A DNA stretch of 64,000 bases, taken from the NCBI RefSeq assembly GCF_011694815.1, contig NZ_CP050177.1, positions 1,798,001 to 1,862,000 of the forward strand, read 5' to 3'. Below are positions 24,676 through 33,732 of this stretch, in pieces; positions within the stretch are counted from its first letter, which is position 1, and each line of letters opens with the position of its first letter. Below the pieces are notes generated by a model. It saw nothing but the letters and a program-made list of their open reading frames with translations, was not told the origin of the DNA and made no database searches. This DNA comes from Streptomyces liangshanensis. Its GTDB lineage: Bacteria > Actinomycetota > Actinomycetes > Streptomycetales > Streptomycetaceae. The translations under genes and the position numbers were made by a program.

Positions 24676-25608
24676 GTGTCACTACTCTCCTCAACCCAGC
24701 GAGTCGCGGGAAAGCCGCGCGCCTCGACCCGGCCGTCGCGGCCGCCGATCGGGCGCGCCGCCGCGTGGATCTACGTCGGCGTCATCCTGGCCGTCACGAT
24801 CTTCCCGTTCTACTGGATCCTGCGCACCGCGCTGTCGTCCAACGACGCCCTGTCGCGCGACCCCCAGTCGCTGGCGCCGGTCGGCCTCACGCTCAACGGC
24901 TTCGGACGTGTCCTCGGGCTGGTCCACGGCAACGCCACGGGCACACTGAGCGCGCTCGACTCGGGCGATCTGCTGCTCTACCTGCGCAACTCCACGCTGT
25001 ACGCGTCGCTCATGACCGTGGCCGTCATCTTCTGCTCGACCACCGCGGCCTACGCGTTCTCGCGCCTCCACTGGCGGGGCCGCAACCTGATCTTCTCCCT
25101 GTTCCTCGTGGCGCTGATGGTCCCCGGCATCATGAGCATGCTGCCGAACTTCGTCCTCATCAAGGACCTCGGCCTCCTCAACACCTTCCCCGGACTGATC
25201 CTGCCGGGCGCCCTGTTCTCGGCGTTCAACATCTTCTTCCTACGGCAGTTCATGCTCGGCCTGCCGAGCGAGATCGACGAGGCGGCACGGATCGACGGGG
25301 CGGGGCCGATCAGGTCCCTGTTCTCCGTCACCATCCCGATGACCATGGGTCCGATCACCACCCTGACGATCCTGACCTTCATCAACACCTGGAACGAGTA
25401 CTTCTGGCCGCTGCTCGTCACGAACGACAAGAGCACCGAGCCGCTCACCGTGGGGCTCGCCTCGTTCCAGCAGAACGCCCCGACCGTGGCACCCGACTGG
25501 GGCGGACTCATGGCCGCGACGCTCGTCGCCGCCCTGCCGATGCTCCTCGTGTTCGTGATCTTCGGTCGGCGCATCGTCAACTCCATCGGTTTCACGGGCA
25601 TCCGCTGA
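24676..25608 (+). CDS. Carbohydrate ABC transporter permease (MalG/UgpE type)
   Basis: A 310-residue partner permease with six transmembrane helices and the EAA motif EIDEAARIDGAGPIRSLFSVTIP. The segment NTWNEYFWPLLVTNDKSTEPLTVGLASFQ is characteristic of the MalG side. The GTG at 24676 lies ten bases after the stop of the first permease, with GAGGA upstream. The periplasmic loop between the first two helices (about residues 50-105) is longer than in many MalG proteins. Confidence 0.92.
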   Translation: MSLLSSTQRVAGKPRASTRPSRPPIGRAAAWIYVGVILAVTIFPFYWILRTALSSNDALSRDPQSLAPVGLTLNGFGRVLGLVHGNATGTLSALDSGDLLLYLRNSTLYASLMTVAVIFCSTTAAYAFSRLHWRGRNLIFSLFLVALMVPGIMSMLPNFVLIKDLGLLNTFPGLILPGALFSAFNIFFLRQFMLGLPSEIDEAARIDGAGPIRSLFSVTIPMTMGPITTLTILTFINTWNEYFWPLLVTNDKSTEPLTVGLASFQQNAPTVAPDWGGLMAATLVAALPMLLVFVIFGRRIVNSIGFTGIR

Positions 25609-25688
25609 CAGCGGCGGAGCCCCTCTCCCCCTTGCCGGTACGTCCTCTTCACGCTCCCGGCACATCCAACTCAACGAGGAGTACTGGA

Positions 25689-27050
25689 ATGAAGCGCAAG
25701 TCGCTCACCGCTCTGGTCGCGGTCGCCCTGGCCGGCGCCACGGCTCTCACGGGTTGTTCGTCCAGCAGCGGCGGAACAACGAAGACGGCCGACGGCAAGA
25801 CCGTCATCAACTACTGGAACTGGGACCCGAACATGGTGACCGCCATGGGTGCCTGCGTCTCCGGCTTCGAGAAGGCCAACCCCAAGTACACGGTCAAGAT
25901 CTCCCGCTACAACGTGCCGGACTACTTCACGAAGCTGACCGCCAACTTCGTCGCGGGCAACGCGCCGGACGTCTTCCAGGCCTCGGGCCAGTACTACCCG
26001 ACGTACATCGCGCAGCACCAGATAGCCGAGATCGGCCCGATGCTGAAGCAGAACGGCTACCAGAACAACTTCGCCAAGGGCATCGACCCGGTCACGGGCG
26101 CCGACGGCAAGACGTACGGCCTGACGGTCGACTGGAACGCCACCGGCATCTACTACAACAAGGACCTGCTGGCCAAGGCCGGTGTCACCGAGGCGCAGCT
26201 CCAGGACCTGACCTGGAACCCCACCGACGGCGGCACCTTCGGCAAGGTCGTCAAGGCGCTCACCGTCGACGAGAAGGGCAAGCACGGCAACCAGCCCGGC
26301 TTCGACGCCAAGCACGTCGCGACGTACGGCTTCCAGCTCATGGCCCCGCAGGACCCCAACGGCTCGCAGACGTTCAGCTCCTTCGCGGGCGCCCTCGGCT
26401 GGCAGGCCGGCGACCAGTTCCCGTACCCGACGCAGATCCCGTACTCGGACCCCCGCTTCAGCCAGACGATGAAGTACCTGCGCTCCCTCTCCGACGACGG
26501 GTACGCCCCGAAGATCGGCGAGTTCGGCGCGAACACGAGCGTCGAGGACCAGCTCACCAGCGGCAAGATCGCCATGATGATCCAGGGATCGTGGGACGTG
26601 GCCACCTTCGCCGGCAACTCGAAGGTCAAGGTCGGCGTCGCGCCCCTGGTCAAGGACAGCAAGACCGGCAACCGCCTCATCCAGGGCGGCGGCGACCTCG
26701 AATTCATGTGGCAGGGGTCGAAGAACAAGGACGGCGCCTACAAGTGGCTGACCTACATGACCTCCGACGCCTGCCAGAAGGCGGCCGCGCAGGCCAACCC
26801 GGCCTTCTTCTCCGGCATCCCGGCGGTGTTCGACACGACGGCCAAGCAGGTGGCGGACAAGGGCATGGACATCTCCGCCTTCAGCAACTACCTGAAGAGC
26901 GGTCTGAGCGCCGGCGCCAACTACTCCAACGGCGCGGGACTCCAGACGGCGATCGTCCCGACCTTCCAGCAGTACTGGGAGCACCAGGTCGGCGACAGCG
27001 TGTTCGCGCAGCTCCAGGAGAAGAGCAAGCAGACCATCGCGCAGAAGTGA
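25689..27050 (+). CDS. Extracellular sugar-binding lipoprotein (CUT1)
   Basis: A 453-residue solute-binding protein anchored by the lipobox LTGC at about residue 23. The mature part has the family features: VINYWNWDPNM, APDVFQASGQYYPTYIAQ, YGLTVDWNATGIYYNKDLLAKAG and MMIQGSWDVATFAGNSKVKVGVAPLV. It should capture an oligosaccharide outside the cell and hand it to the two permeases. The ATG at 25689 has GAGGAG upstream, and the gene starts 80 bases after the second permease. A stem-loop follows it, which may keep its expression above that of the enzymes. Confidence 0.93.
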   Translation: MKRKSLTALVAVALAGATALTGCSSSSGGTTKTADGKTVINYWNWDPNMVTAMGACVSGFEKANPKYTVKISRYNVPDYFTKLTANFVAGNAPDVFQASGQYYPTYIAQHQIAEIGPMLKQNGYQNNFAKGIDPVTGADGKTYGLTVDWNATGIYYNKDLLAKAGVTEAQLQDLTWNPTDGGTFGKVVKALTVDEKGKHGNQPGFDAKHVATYGFQLMAPQDPNGSQTFSSFAGALGWQAGDQFPYPTQIPYSDPRFSQTMKYLRSLSDDGYAPKIGEFGANTSVEDQLTSGKIAMMIQGSWDVATFAGNSKVKVGVAPLVKDSKTGNRLIQGGGDLEFMWQGSKNKDGAYKWLTYMTSDACQKAAAQANPAFFSGIPAVFDTTAKQVADKGMDISAFSNYLKSGLSAGANYSNGAGLQTAIVPTFQQYWEHQVGDSVFAQLQEKSKQTIAQK

Positions 27051-27055
27051 CACCC

Positions 27056-27082
27056 GCCCGGCGGAGGTGAGATCCGCCGGGC
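27056..27082 (+). terminator. Intercistronic stem-loop after the binding-protein gene
   Basis: GCCCGGCGGA (27056-27065) pairs with TCCGCCGGGC (27073-27082), loop of seven, starting six bases past the stop. It could be a partial terminator or 3'-end stabiliser that sets differential expression within the operon. Confidence 0.55.
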
Positions 27083-27124
27083 AGCAGTGGGATCCGTCGA
27101 GCGAAGACCAAGGTGACACGCAGG

Positions 27125-29644
27125 ATGATGGACACGACCCCCGTCGACGGCGACCTTCACCGGCTGGTCTTCGACGCCCCCGCGCGGAGCTGGCTGGAGG
27201 CCGCGCCGCTGGGCAACGGACGCCTGGGCGCCCTCGTCCACGGCGGCACCGCGCGGGAGCGGATCTCGCTCAACGACGGCACGGCGTGGTCGGGCGGGCC
27301 GGCGAGTGCCCCCCGGCCGCCCGCCGACGCACCGGAGGCGGTACGGCGGGCACGCCGCCACCTGGAACAGGGCGCGTACGACGCGGCGACCCGGGAGGTC
27401 CAGCACGTGCAGTCGGGGTGGGCGCAGTCCTACCTCCCCTTCGCGGACGTCGTCCTCACCCTGGCGGCGCCGTCCGGAGGGGCAGCGTCCCGGCACGACG
27501 GGAGCGCGGACGGCCCGTCCCACGAGAGCGCGGACGCCCCGTCCCACGGGAGTACGGACGACCCGTACCGGCGCGTGCTGGACCTGCGGCACGCGGAGGT
27601 CGAGACGCACTTCCGCGTCGGCGGTGTCGGGGTGCGCCGGCGGGTGTTCGTCTCCGCGCCCGACGCGGTGCTCGTCGTGTCGGTCGAGGCGGACGCGCCC
27701 CTGGACGTGGGTGTCGAGCTGACCACCCCACTCGGCTTCCTTCGCCGGGAGTCGGCGGACGACTCGACGGAGCTGCGCTTCCGGATGCCGTCCGACGTAC
27801 CGCCGCCGCACGAACCGGACCACCCCGTCGTCTGGTCCGACGCACCCGGCGACGCCCTGCGGGGCGCCGTCCACGCGCGGATCGGCCACAACGGGACCCT
27901 CGCCTCCTCCCCCGGCACGGGCGCGCCGGTCGTGCGGTCGGCGACCCGGGTGGACCTCGTCGTCGCGACGGCCACGACCTTCGACGGGATCGCGCGGCCG
28001 CCCCGTACGGACGAGGCACTGGACGCGGCGGCGGAGGCGGCCGCCTCGGCATTCCGCAGGGGCGTCCCGGAGCTGCGCGCCCGCCACCGCGCGGATCACG
28101 CGGCGCGGTACGACCGCGTCGCGCTGCGGATCGGGGGCGGCCCGGGCGAGGTGGCCGGGCCCGGCGGCCGGGAGGCGAACGACGACAGCCGGTCCGTCGC
28201 CACGTGGCGCCGGGTGACGGCGGCCGTCGAGGGCGACGTGCTCGCCGACGACCCCGGTTTGGCGGTGCTGTTGTTCCACTACGGCCGGTACCTGCTGCTC
28301 GCGAGCTCGCGGCCCGGCGGCCTGCCCGCCACCCTCCAGGGGTTGTGGAACACCGAACTGCGCGCGCCGTGGAGTTCGGGCTACACCCTGAACATCAACA
28401 CCGAGATGAACTACTGGGCGGCCGGGGTCACCGACCTCGCCGAATGCGCCGCCCCGCTGCTCGACCTCGTCGAGGCGCTCGCCGTCACGGGCGCCGCCAC
28501 CGCCCGCGAGCTGTACGCGTCGCCCGGCTGGGTCGCCCACCACAACACCGACGCGTGGGCCTACACACCGCCCGTCGGCACGGGGGACGCCGACCCGGCC
28601 TGGGCGTTCTGGCCGATGGCCGGCGCCTGGCTGTCGCTGGAGCTGGCCGACCTGGTGCGGTTCGGCCACCCCGAACTGCGCGACCGGGTCAGGCCGTTGT
28701 TGCGCGGCGCCGCCGAGTTCGTCCTGCATCAGCTCGTCCCCTCCGACGACGGCACGCTCGGTACGAGCCCGTCCACGTCACCGGAGAACCACTTCGTCAC
28801 CCCGGGCGGCGGCGCCAGTGCGGTGGGCCGGTCGTCCGCGATGGATCTCGCCCTCGCCACCGCCCTGTTCGACGCCGTCACGGAGTTCGCGACCGGCGAC
28901 AGCGGCGGAGACGGCGAGGGTACGGACGAGCTGCTCGCCCGCGTGCGCCGCGCGCGGGCGCTGGTCCCCGGCCCCTCGGCGGGGCGCGACGGCCTGATCG
29001 CCGAGTGGCGCGACGACCCGGTGCCCGCAGAGCCGTACCACCGGCACCTCAGCCACCTCTGGCCCCTCTTCCCCGGGCCCGGCCTCCCCCCGGACCTCCA
29101 CCCGAACGCCGCCGCCTCGATCGACGCGCGCGGCGACGAGTCGACCGGCTGGTCCCTCGCCTGGCGCATCGCGCTGCGCGCCCGCCTGAGGCAGCCGGAC
29201 CACGTCGAGCGACTCGTCCGGCTGATGCTCCGCCCCGCTCCCGCCGACCAGGTCGGGCAGCGCGCGGGCCTGTACCCCAACCTGTTCGCCGCGCACCCCC
29301 CGTTCCAGATCGACGGCAATCTCGGGTACGTCGCCGGCATCGCGGAGGCGCTCCTCCAGAGTCACGCGGGCCGCATCGAGCTGCTGCCGGCCGTGCCCGC
29401 GGCCTGGGCGCGCGGATCGGTACGGGGGCTGGTCGCCCGCCCCGGGGTGGGCGTCGACCTCGTGTGGGACGCCGACGAGCACGGCCGTCCCGCGCTCGTC
29501 TCCGCGACCCTCACCCCGCGCGGCGAACGGGCACGGAGACCGGTCACGGTCGTCGCGCACGGCCGCCGTACCACCATCGACCTGACACACGGAGCCGTCA
29601 CCCTGGACGGTCGGCAACTCGTAGGGAGAACGACCCGCTCATGA
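27125..29644 (+). CDS. GH95 alpha-L-fucosidase-type glycoside hydrolase
   Basis: An 839-residue inverting hydrolase. The N-terminal beta domain opens with [28 protein letters not shown]. The helical barrel carries the GH95 catalytic signature: N423 and N425 in [10 protein letters not shown]554 in SPENHF, and D730 in FQIDGNLG. These correspond to the Asn pair, general acid Glu and Asp of the Bifidobacterium 1,2-alpha-L-fucosidase. Some GH95 members act on alpha-L-galactose, so substrate needs testing. There is no signal peptide, so it acts inside the cell. GTG at 27113 is an alternative start; ATG at 27125 is better spaced from AAGGTG. It overlaps the next gene by ATGA. Confidence 0.88.
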   Translation: MMDTTPVDGDLHRLVFDAPARSWLEAAPLGNGRLGALVHGGTARERISLNDGTAWSGGPASAPRPPADAPEAVRRARRHLEQGAYDAATREVQHVQSGWAQSYLPFADVVLTLAAPSGGAASRHDGSADGPSHESADAPSHGSTDDPYRRVLDLRHAEVETHFRVGGVGVRRRVFVSAPDAVLVVSVEADAPLDVGVELTTPLGFLRRESADDSTELRFRMPSDVPPPHEPDHPVVWSDAPGDALRGAVHARIGHNGTLASSPGTGAPVVRSATRVDLVVATATTFDGIARPPRTDEALDAAAEAAASAFRRGVPELRARHRADHAARYDRVALRIGGGPGEVAGPGGREANDDSRSVATWRRVTAAVEGDVLADDPGLAVLLFHYGRYLLLASSRPGGLPATLQGLWNTELRAPWSSGYTLNINTEMNYWAAGVTDLAECAAPLLDLVEALAVTGAATARELYASPGWVAHHNTDAWAYTPPVGTGDADPAWAFWPMAGAWLSLELADLVRFGHPELRDRVRPLLRGAAEFVLHQLVPSDDGTLGTSPSTSPENHFVTPGGGASAVGRSSAMDLALATALFDAVTEFATGDSGGDGEGTDELLARVRRARALVPGPSAGRDGLIAEWRDDPVPAEPYHRHLSHLWPLFPGPGLPPDLHPNAAASIDARGDESTGWSLAWRIALRARLRQPDHVERLVRLMLRPAPADQVGQRAGLYPNLFAAHPPFQIDGNLGYVAGIAEALLQSHAGRIELLPAVPAAWARGSVRGLVARPGVGVDLVWDADEHGRPALVSATLTPRGERARRPVTVVAHGRRTTIDLTHGAVTLDGRQLVGRTTRS

Positions 29645-31458
29645 CCGTACCGACCACCCCCGCGCCGCCCCGCCACCTCATCGAGGTGACCGCCCACGGC
29701 GCGGACCCCACGGGCGCGCGCGACTCCGCGCCCGCCGTACAGGACGCGATCGCCGCGGCGCACCGGGCGGGCGGCCCCGTGACGCTCCGCTTCGCGCCCG
29801 GGACGTACGCCTTCCGGGCGTCGTCGGCGGTACGCCGTGAGCTGTACGTCTCGAACACCGTGGGCGCCGATCCCCGCTACCGCGAGAAGGCGATCGGGAT
29901 CCTGCTGGAGGGGTTCGACGACGTCGAGATCGACGGCGGTGGCGCGCTGTTCGAGTACCACGGCCGTCAGACGTCGATCGCGGTGGTCGACTGCGGCCGG
30001 GCCGAACTGCACGACTTCGCCGTGGACATGGTGCAGCCGACCGTGGTCGAGGTGACCGTGCGGGAGACCGGGGTCGCCGACGCCGGACCGTACCGCCTGC
30101 TCTCGGTGCCGCCGGGTACGGATGTCCGTCCGCACGGCCGGACGGTGACCTGGGTGGGCGAGGCCGACCCGGCCGGCGGCGATCCGGCGTGGACGGGTGA
30201 GGGGAAGCTCGACTACTGCCAGGTGTTCGACCCGCGCGCGAACCGCACCTGGCGGACGGACTGCCCGCTCTTCGAGCACGTGGAACGGATCACCGCGACG
30301 CCCGACGGCCTGCGCGTCGAGTACCGGGCCGACGCCCCCGTACCCGACGACCAGGGGCTCGTCTACCAGCTGCGGCACACCGACCGCGACCACCCGGGCG
30401 CGTTCGTCCTGGAGAGCGAGTACGCCCGGTTCCGCGGCGTGCGCTTCGGCTACCTGCACGGATTCGGGCTGCTGGCGCAGAGCGGCGGCGATCTCCTCGT
30501 GCAGGACTGCGTCTTCGCCACGCGGGAGGGGACGGGGCGGACCACGGCCGGTTTCGCGGACTTCGTGCAGGCGTCCGGCCTGAGCGGCCGGGTGGTGGTG
30601 GAGGACTGCCGGTTCGACGGCGCGCACGACGACGCGATCAACGTGCACGGGCTCTACCTGCGGGTCGACCGGGTGGACGGCGACGAACTGGAGCTGAGCT
30701 ATCCGCACCCGGAGACCGCCGGTTTCCCGCAGTTCGCGGCCGGCGAGCGATGCGAGATCGTACGGGTCGGGGACGGCGCCGTCGTCGCGACCGACGTGGA
30801 GGTGCTGGGCGTCGACGGGCCGAGCGGGCGGGACCACGCCCACGACCTGACGCGGATGCGCGTGCGGTGCGCGCGTCCGCTGCCCGACGCCGTCGCCGCC
30901 TCGGGGCCGGGTGAGCTGGCCGTGGAGAACATCACCCGCACGCCGTCCGTGACGGTGCGGCGCTCGACCTTCGCCAACCTGCCGACGCGCGGGGTCCTCG
31001 TGTCGACGCGCAAGCCGGTCCTGATCGAGGACTGCGTGTTCTCCGGTCTCGGCATGGCCGGCGTCCTGATCACCTGCGAGGCGGGCAGCTACTGGGAGTC
31101 GGGGCCGGTGGCCGACTGCACCGTCCGCCGCAACCGGTTCGAGGATCTCGGCGGCCCGGCGGTGCTGATCAGCCCCCCGCACTTCCCGGCGGCGGGCGCG
31201 GCCGTGCACCGCGACATCCGCGTGGTCGGCAACGAGGTCACGAACTGCGCGTCGTGGCCGAACGACAACCCCCGGCCCGGCCCGGACTCCGGCAACTGGC
31301 TCGTGGACGCGACCAGCGTCGACCACCTGGTCGTGACGGACAACACCACCACCGCGGGAGCCCTTTCGGTACGGCTCGACCACTGCCCGGACGCACAGGT
31401 GGAGGCGGGCACGGGCAGCCCGGTCGACGTCGACAGGCCCGGCACGGAGGCGCCGTAA
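29641..31458 (+). CDS. GH110-type alpha-1,3-galactosidase (right-handed beta-helix)
   Basis: A 605-residue parallel beta-helix hydrolase. The start [18 protein letters not shown] is the pectate-lyase-like opening. The core holds D307 in FADFVQAS and the pair D330-D331 in HDDAINVHG, a spacing of 23 residues. As I recall, this equals the spacing of the catalytic aspartates of characterised GH110 enzymes. GH110 enzymes remove alpha-1,3-galactose, and those of one subfamily require the blood-group B branch with fucose. The founding family includes a Streptomyces enzyme. No signal peptide is present. Its ATGA overlap with the fucosidase gene implies coupled translation. Confidence 0.85.
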   Translation: MTVPTTPAPPRHLIEVTAHGADPTGARDSAPAVQDAIAAAHRAGGPVTLRFAPGTYAFRASSAVRRELYVSNTVGADPRYREKAIGILLEGFDDVEIDGGGALFEYHGRQTSIAVVDCGRAELHDFAVDMVQPTVVEVTVRETGVADAGPYRLLSVPPGTDVRPHGRTVTWVGEADPAGGDPAWTGEGKLDYCQVFDPRANRTWRTDCPLFEHVERITATPDGLRVEYRADAPVPDDQGLVYQLRHTDRDHPGAFVLESEYARFRGVRFGYLHGFGLLAQSGGDLLVQDCVFATREGTGRTTAGFADFVQASGLSGRVVVEDCRFDGAHDDAINVHGLYLRVDRVDGDELELSYPHPETAGFPQFAAGERCEIVRVGDGAVVATDVEVLGVDGPSGRDHAHDLTRMRVRCARPLPDAVAASGPGELAVENITRTPSVTVRRSTFANLPTRGVLVSTRKPVLIEDCVFSGLGMAGVLITCEAGSYWESGPVADCTVRRNRFEDLGGPAVLISPPHFPAAGAAVHRDIRVVGNEVTNCASWPNDNPRPGPDSGNWLVDATSVDHLVVTDNTTTAGALSVRLDHCPDAQVEAGTGSPVDVDRPGTEAP

Positions 31459-31509
31459 TGACGCCCGCCCCGCCGGATCACGGCCGGCGGGTGCGTCCGC
31501 GTGGCGCGC

Positions 31510-31833
31510 TCAGTCCGAGCAACCGTCGGTGCCGGAACCATCGGCGGCGGCCGTGACGGACACCCGGTAGCCCGCGCCCGAGCGGAACTCGGGCCCTGCC
31601 GCGCTGTCCTCGGCGGCCAGGATCTCCGCGGTCAGGAAGTAGACGTCCAGCGTCGCGGTGTCACCGGCCCCGCCGACCTTGTCGGCCCCCGCACGGGTGA
31701 AGCAGAGGCTCGCCGGCCGCACGTCCTTCGCCGACCGCCGCGTGCCCCGCGACGGCTCCCAACCGTCCCGCTCGGCGGCCGCCCGGTAGTGCCAGGAGCA
31801 CGGACGCCGTCCGCGTTCTTCCGGTACGAAGTA
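31510..31833 (-). pseudogene. Remnant of a secreted-protein/lipoprotein gene (C-terminal fragment)
   Basis: On the minus strand a frame reads well from about 31833 to a stop at 31510. It includes CSWHYRAAAERDGWEPS, ASLCFTRAGADKV and TLDVYFLTAEILAAEDSAAG, and ends in a Ser/Gly/Asp/Cys tail. An in-frame stop at 31834-31836 precedes it, and there is no start codon before GTG at 31722. A neighbouring frame contains QYGKRLDTSYRKNADG. This looks like the 3' end of a decayed gene. It fills most of the gap between the GH110 gene and the kinase gene. Confidence 0.4.
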
Positions 31834-31879
31834 TCAAGTCGCTTCCCGTACTGAGGTGTTGAGGCGGTCGACGCCATCC

Positions 31880-32659
31880 TCACATCCGGGATCTCAGCAC
31901 GTCGACCTCGCAGCCGGGCGCGAACGGGTCGAAGCCGTGCCCGGCCAGCCAGCGCACCACCAGCAGGCTCCGCAAGGACCACCAGGCGCGGATCACGTCG
32001 AGATCGAGGTCGACGCCGCCCTCGGTGCCGTAGCCCGTAACAAGATCACCGAGGCGTTCCTCGTGCCCGAGGGTGAGGGTGGCGAGGTCGTACAGGGGAT
32101 CGCCCCGGCCCGCCTCGGACCAGTCGATGATGCCGGTGACCTCGTCGTCCTCGGTGAAGACGTGGGTGATCTGGAGGTCGCCGTGGGTGAAGGCAGGCGT
32201 CCAGGGCCGGAACGCGGCCTGGGCCACCCGGCGGTTGCGGGCGACGAGGTCGGCGGGCAGGACGCCGGTCGTCACGAGCAGCTCGCACTCGGCGTCGAGT
32301 TCGGCCGCGAGCGCGCCGGGGTCCCGGCCGGCCGCGCCGGGGTCCCGGCCGGCCGCGCCGGGCCGGGGCGGCAACGGAGCGTCGTGCAGCTTCCGTACGG
32401 CGGCGCCCGCCGCGGCCCACGCCGCCGGTGACGCGGGCGACGGTTCGCCGAGGCGGCCGAGCGCCGTCCCCGGGACCGCGGCGATCGCGAGCACGGGCGG
32501 CTCGCGCCACAGCACCCGCGGGGTCGGGACCGGCACCAGGCCCATCGCCTCGACCTCGGCGTCGATGCGCGCCTGATCGGCGTCGACCTTCAGGAACACG
32601 TCGCCGACGCGCAGCGTCGCGCGCTCGGAGTGGGCGACGACCACTTCGACCTCATCCAT
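31880..32659 (-). CDS. Aminoglycoside phosphotransferase (APH)-fold kinase
   Basis: A 259-residue protein-kinase-like phosphotransferase. The catalytic loop is FTHGDLQITHVF (HGDxxxxN, with His where Asn is usual), followed by the metal-binding GIIDWSEAGRGDPLYDLATL. VFLKVD near the N-terminus is the ATP lysine. Such proteins phosphorylate small molecules, aminoglycosides only in some cases. Replacement of the Asn makes full activity uncertain. A 21-bp direct repeat at 32313-32354 has duplicated seven residues (PGAAGRD) in the linker. The ATG at 32659 is preferred over 32683. Confidence 0.78.
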   Translation of the reverse strand: MDEVEVVVAHSERATLRVGDVFLKVDADQARIDAEVEAMGLVPVPTPRVLWREPPVLAIAAVPGTALGRLGEPSPASPAAWAAAGAAVRKLHDAPLPPRPGAAGRDPGAAGRDPGALAAELDAECELLVTTGVLPADLVARNRRVAQAAFRPWTPAFTHGDLQITHVFTEDDEVTGIIDWSEAGRGDPLYDLATLTLGHEERLGDLVTGYGTEGGVDLDLDVIRAWWSLRSLLVVRWLAGHGFDPFAPGCEVDVLRSRM

Positions 32660-32763
32660 GGGCGCCCAGTATCCCGAGGACAACGGCCGCCGTCGCGGGC
32701 TTTGTCACGCGCGGGAGCGTGAGAGCGCGGCTGCCGCCCAACTTCCGCAGCCCTCCCGCCACT

Positions 32764-33597
32764 TCACCCCGCGCACAACCGGTCCAGCGCCGACCGGCTC
32801 CCGTCGTCCGCCGCACGGCAGATCATCAACCGCTGGCCGGGATCCTGGAGCGGTACGAGCACCTCGAAGTGCACGGCGATCACACCGGCGCGAGGATGCC
32901 GCAGCACCTTGTCCCCCCGGCCGTGGACCGTCACGTCCCGCTCCTCCCACAGGCGCGCGAACTCCTCGTTGTGGGAGGCGCATTCGGCGATGAGGTCGAT
33001 CAGCGCCCGGTCCTCCGGGTGCGCCGCCCACGCCGCGCGCAGGTGCGCGACTCCCTCCCGTACGACCCGTTCACGATCGACGTAGAACGCGCTCATCCCC
33101 GGGTGCACCAGGCACAACCACATCGCGTTGCGCCGCGACGGCGGCAGGGTGTCGAAGTCCAGGAAGAGCCGGGCCATTTCGGCGTTCCAGGCCAGGATGT
33201 CGTAGCGGTGGTTCATCAACACGGCCGGCAGCGGCGACAGATCGGCCACCAGCCGGGCCAGCGGCGGCGCCGCGGCGGTCGCGGGTTCGCCGGCCGTACG
33301 GGGGCGCTGCCCGGCCAGGTCGAAGAGGTAGGCGCGTTCCTCGGGGATCAGGCGCAGCGCCCCGGCCAACGCCTCCACCACGTTCGCCGAGGGCCTCGGT
33401 CCCCGGGCCTGTTCGAGCCGCACGAGGTAGTCGACGCTGACCCCGGCCCGTTCGGCGACCTCCTCGCGGCGCAGTCCCGGGGTCCGCCGGGCCTGCTGCC
33501 GCGACGGCAGGTCGAAGTCGTCCGGGTCCAGGCGTTCCCGCCGGGTCCGCAGGAACGCGGCCAGTTCCTGTGTCGTGTTCACGGTCCGGGTCGTCAC
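32764..33597 (-). CDS. XRE-family regulator with MmyB-like ligand-binding domain
   Basis: A 277-residue regulator built like the one at 499-1431. The helix-turn-helix carries RRTPGLRREEVAERAGVSVDYLVRLEQARG. The MmyB domain spans about residues 105-260, with YDILAWNAEMARLFLDF, MSAFYVDRERVVREGVAHLRAAWAAHPED and EEFARLWEERDV. The GTG at 33597 is the likely start. It is divergent from the aldo/keto reductase at 33733 with a 135-bp gap, the layout of a local regulator and its target. Confidence 0.86.
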   Translation of the reverse strand: MTTRTVNTTQELAAFLRTRRERLDPDDFDLPSRQQARRTPGLRREEVAERAGVSVDYLVRLEQARGPRPSANVVEALAGALRLIPEERAYLFDLAGQRPRTAGEPATAAAPPLARLVADLSPLPAVLMNHRYDILAWNAEMARLFLDFDTLPPSRRNAMWLCLVHPGMSAFYVDRERVVREGVAHLRAAWAAHPEDRALIDLIAECASHNEEFARLWEERDVTVHGRGDKVLRHPRAGVIAVHFEVLVPLQDPGQRLMICRAADDGSRSALDRLCAG

Positions 33598-33732
33598 ACC
33601 GGCTCCAACAGGCTGGGGAGGACCGCTGTTCCCAGGAACGTCCTTCCCTTACCCCCGCCCCGCGCCCGTCGCAGGCTGATCCCCGGCAACGGATCACATG
33701 CACCCGCACCCGCATCTACGCAGGAGGACACC

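Noticed and set aside
27067..29640. Forward frame continuing upstream of the GH110 gene through the whole GH95 gene
   Set aside because: Low-complexity Arg/Pro/Gly composition, and overlap with the GH95 frame that carries all catalytic residues. The GH110 start at 29641 has the ATGA coupling.
31632..31982. A 116-codon minus-strand frame across the gap after the GH110 gene
   Set aside because: It changes composition midway and shows no domain. The neighbouring frame ending at 31510 is more protein-like, and even that lacks a start.
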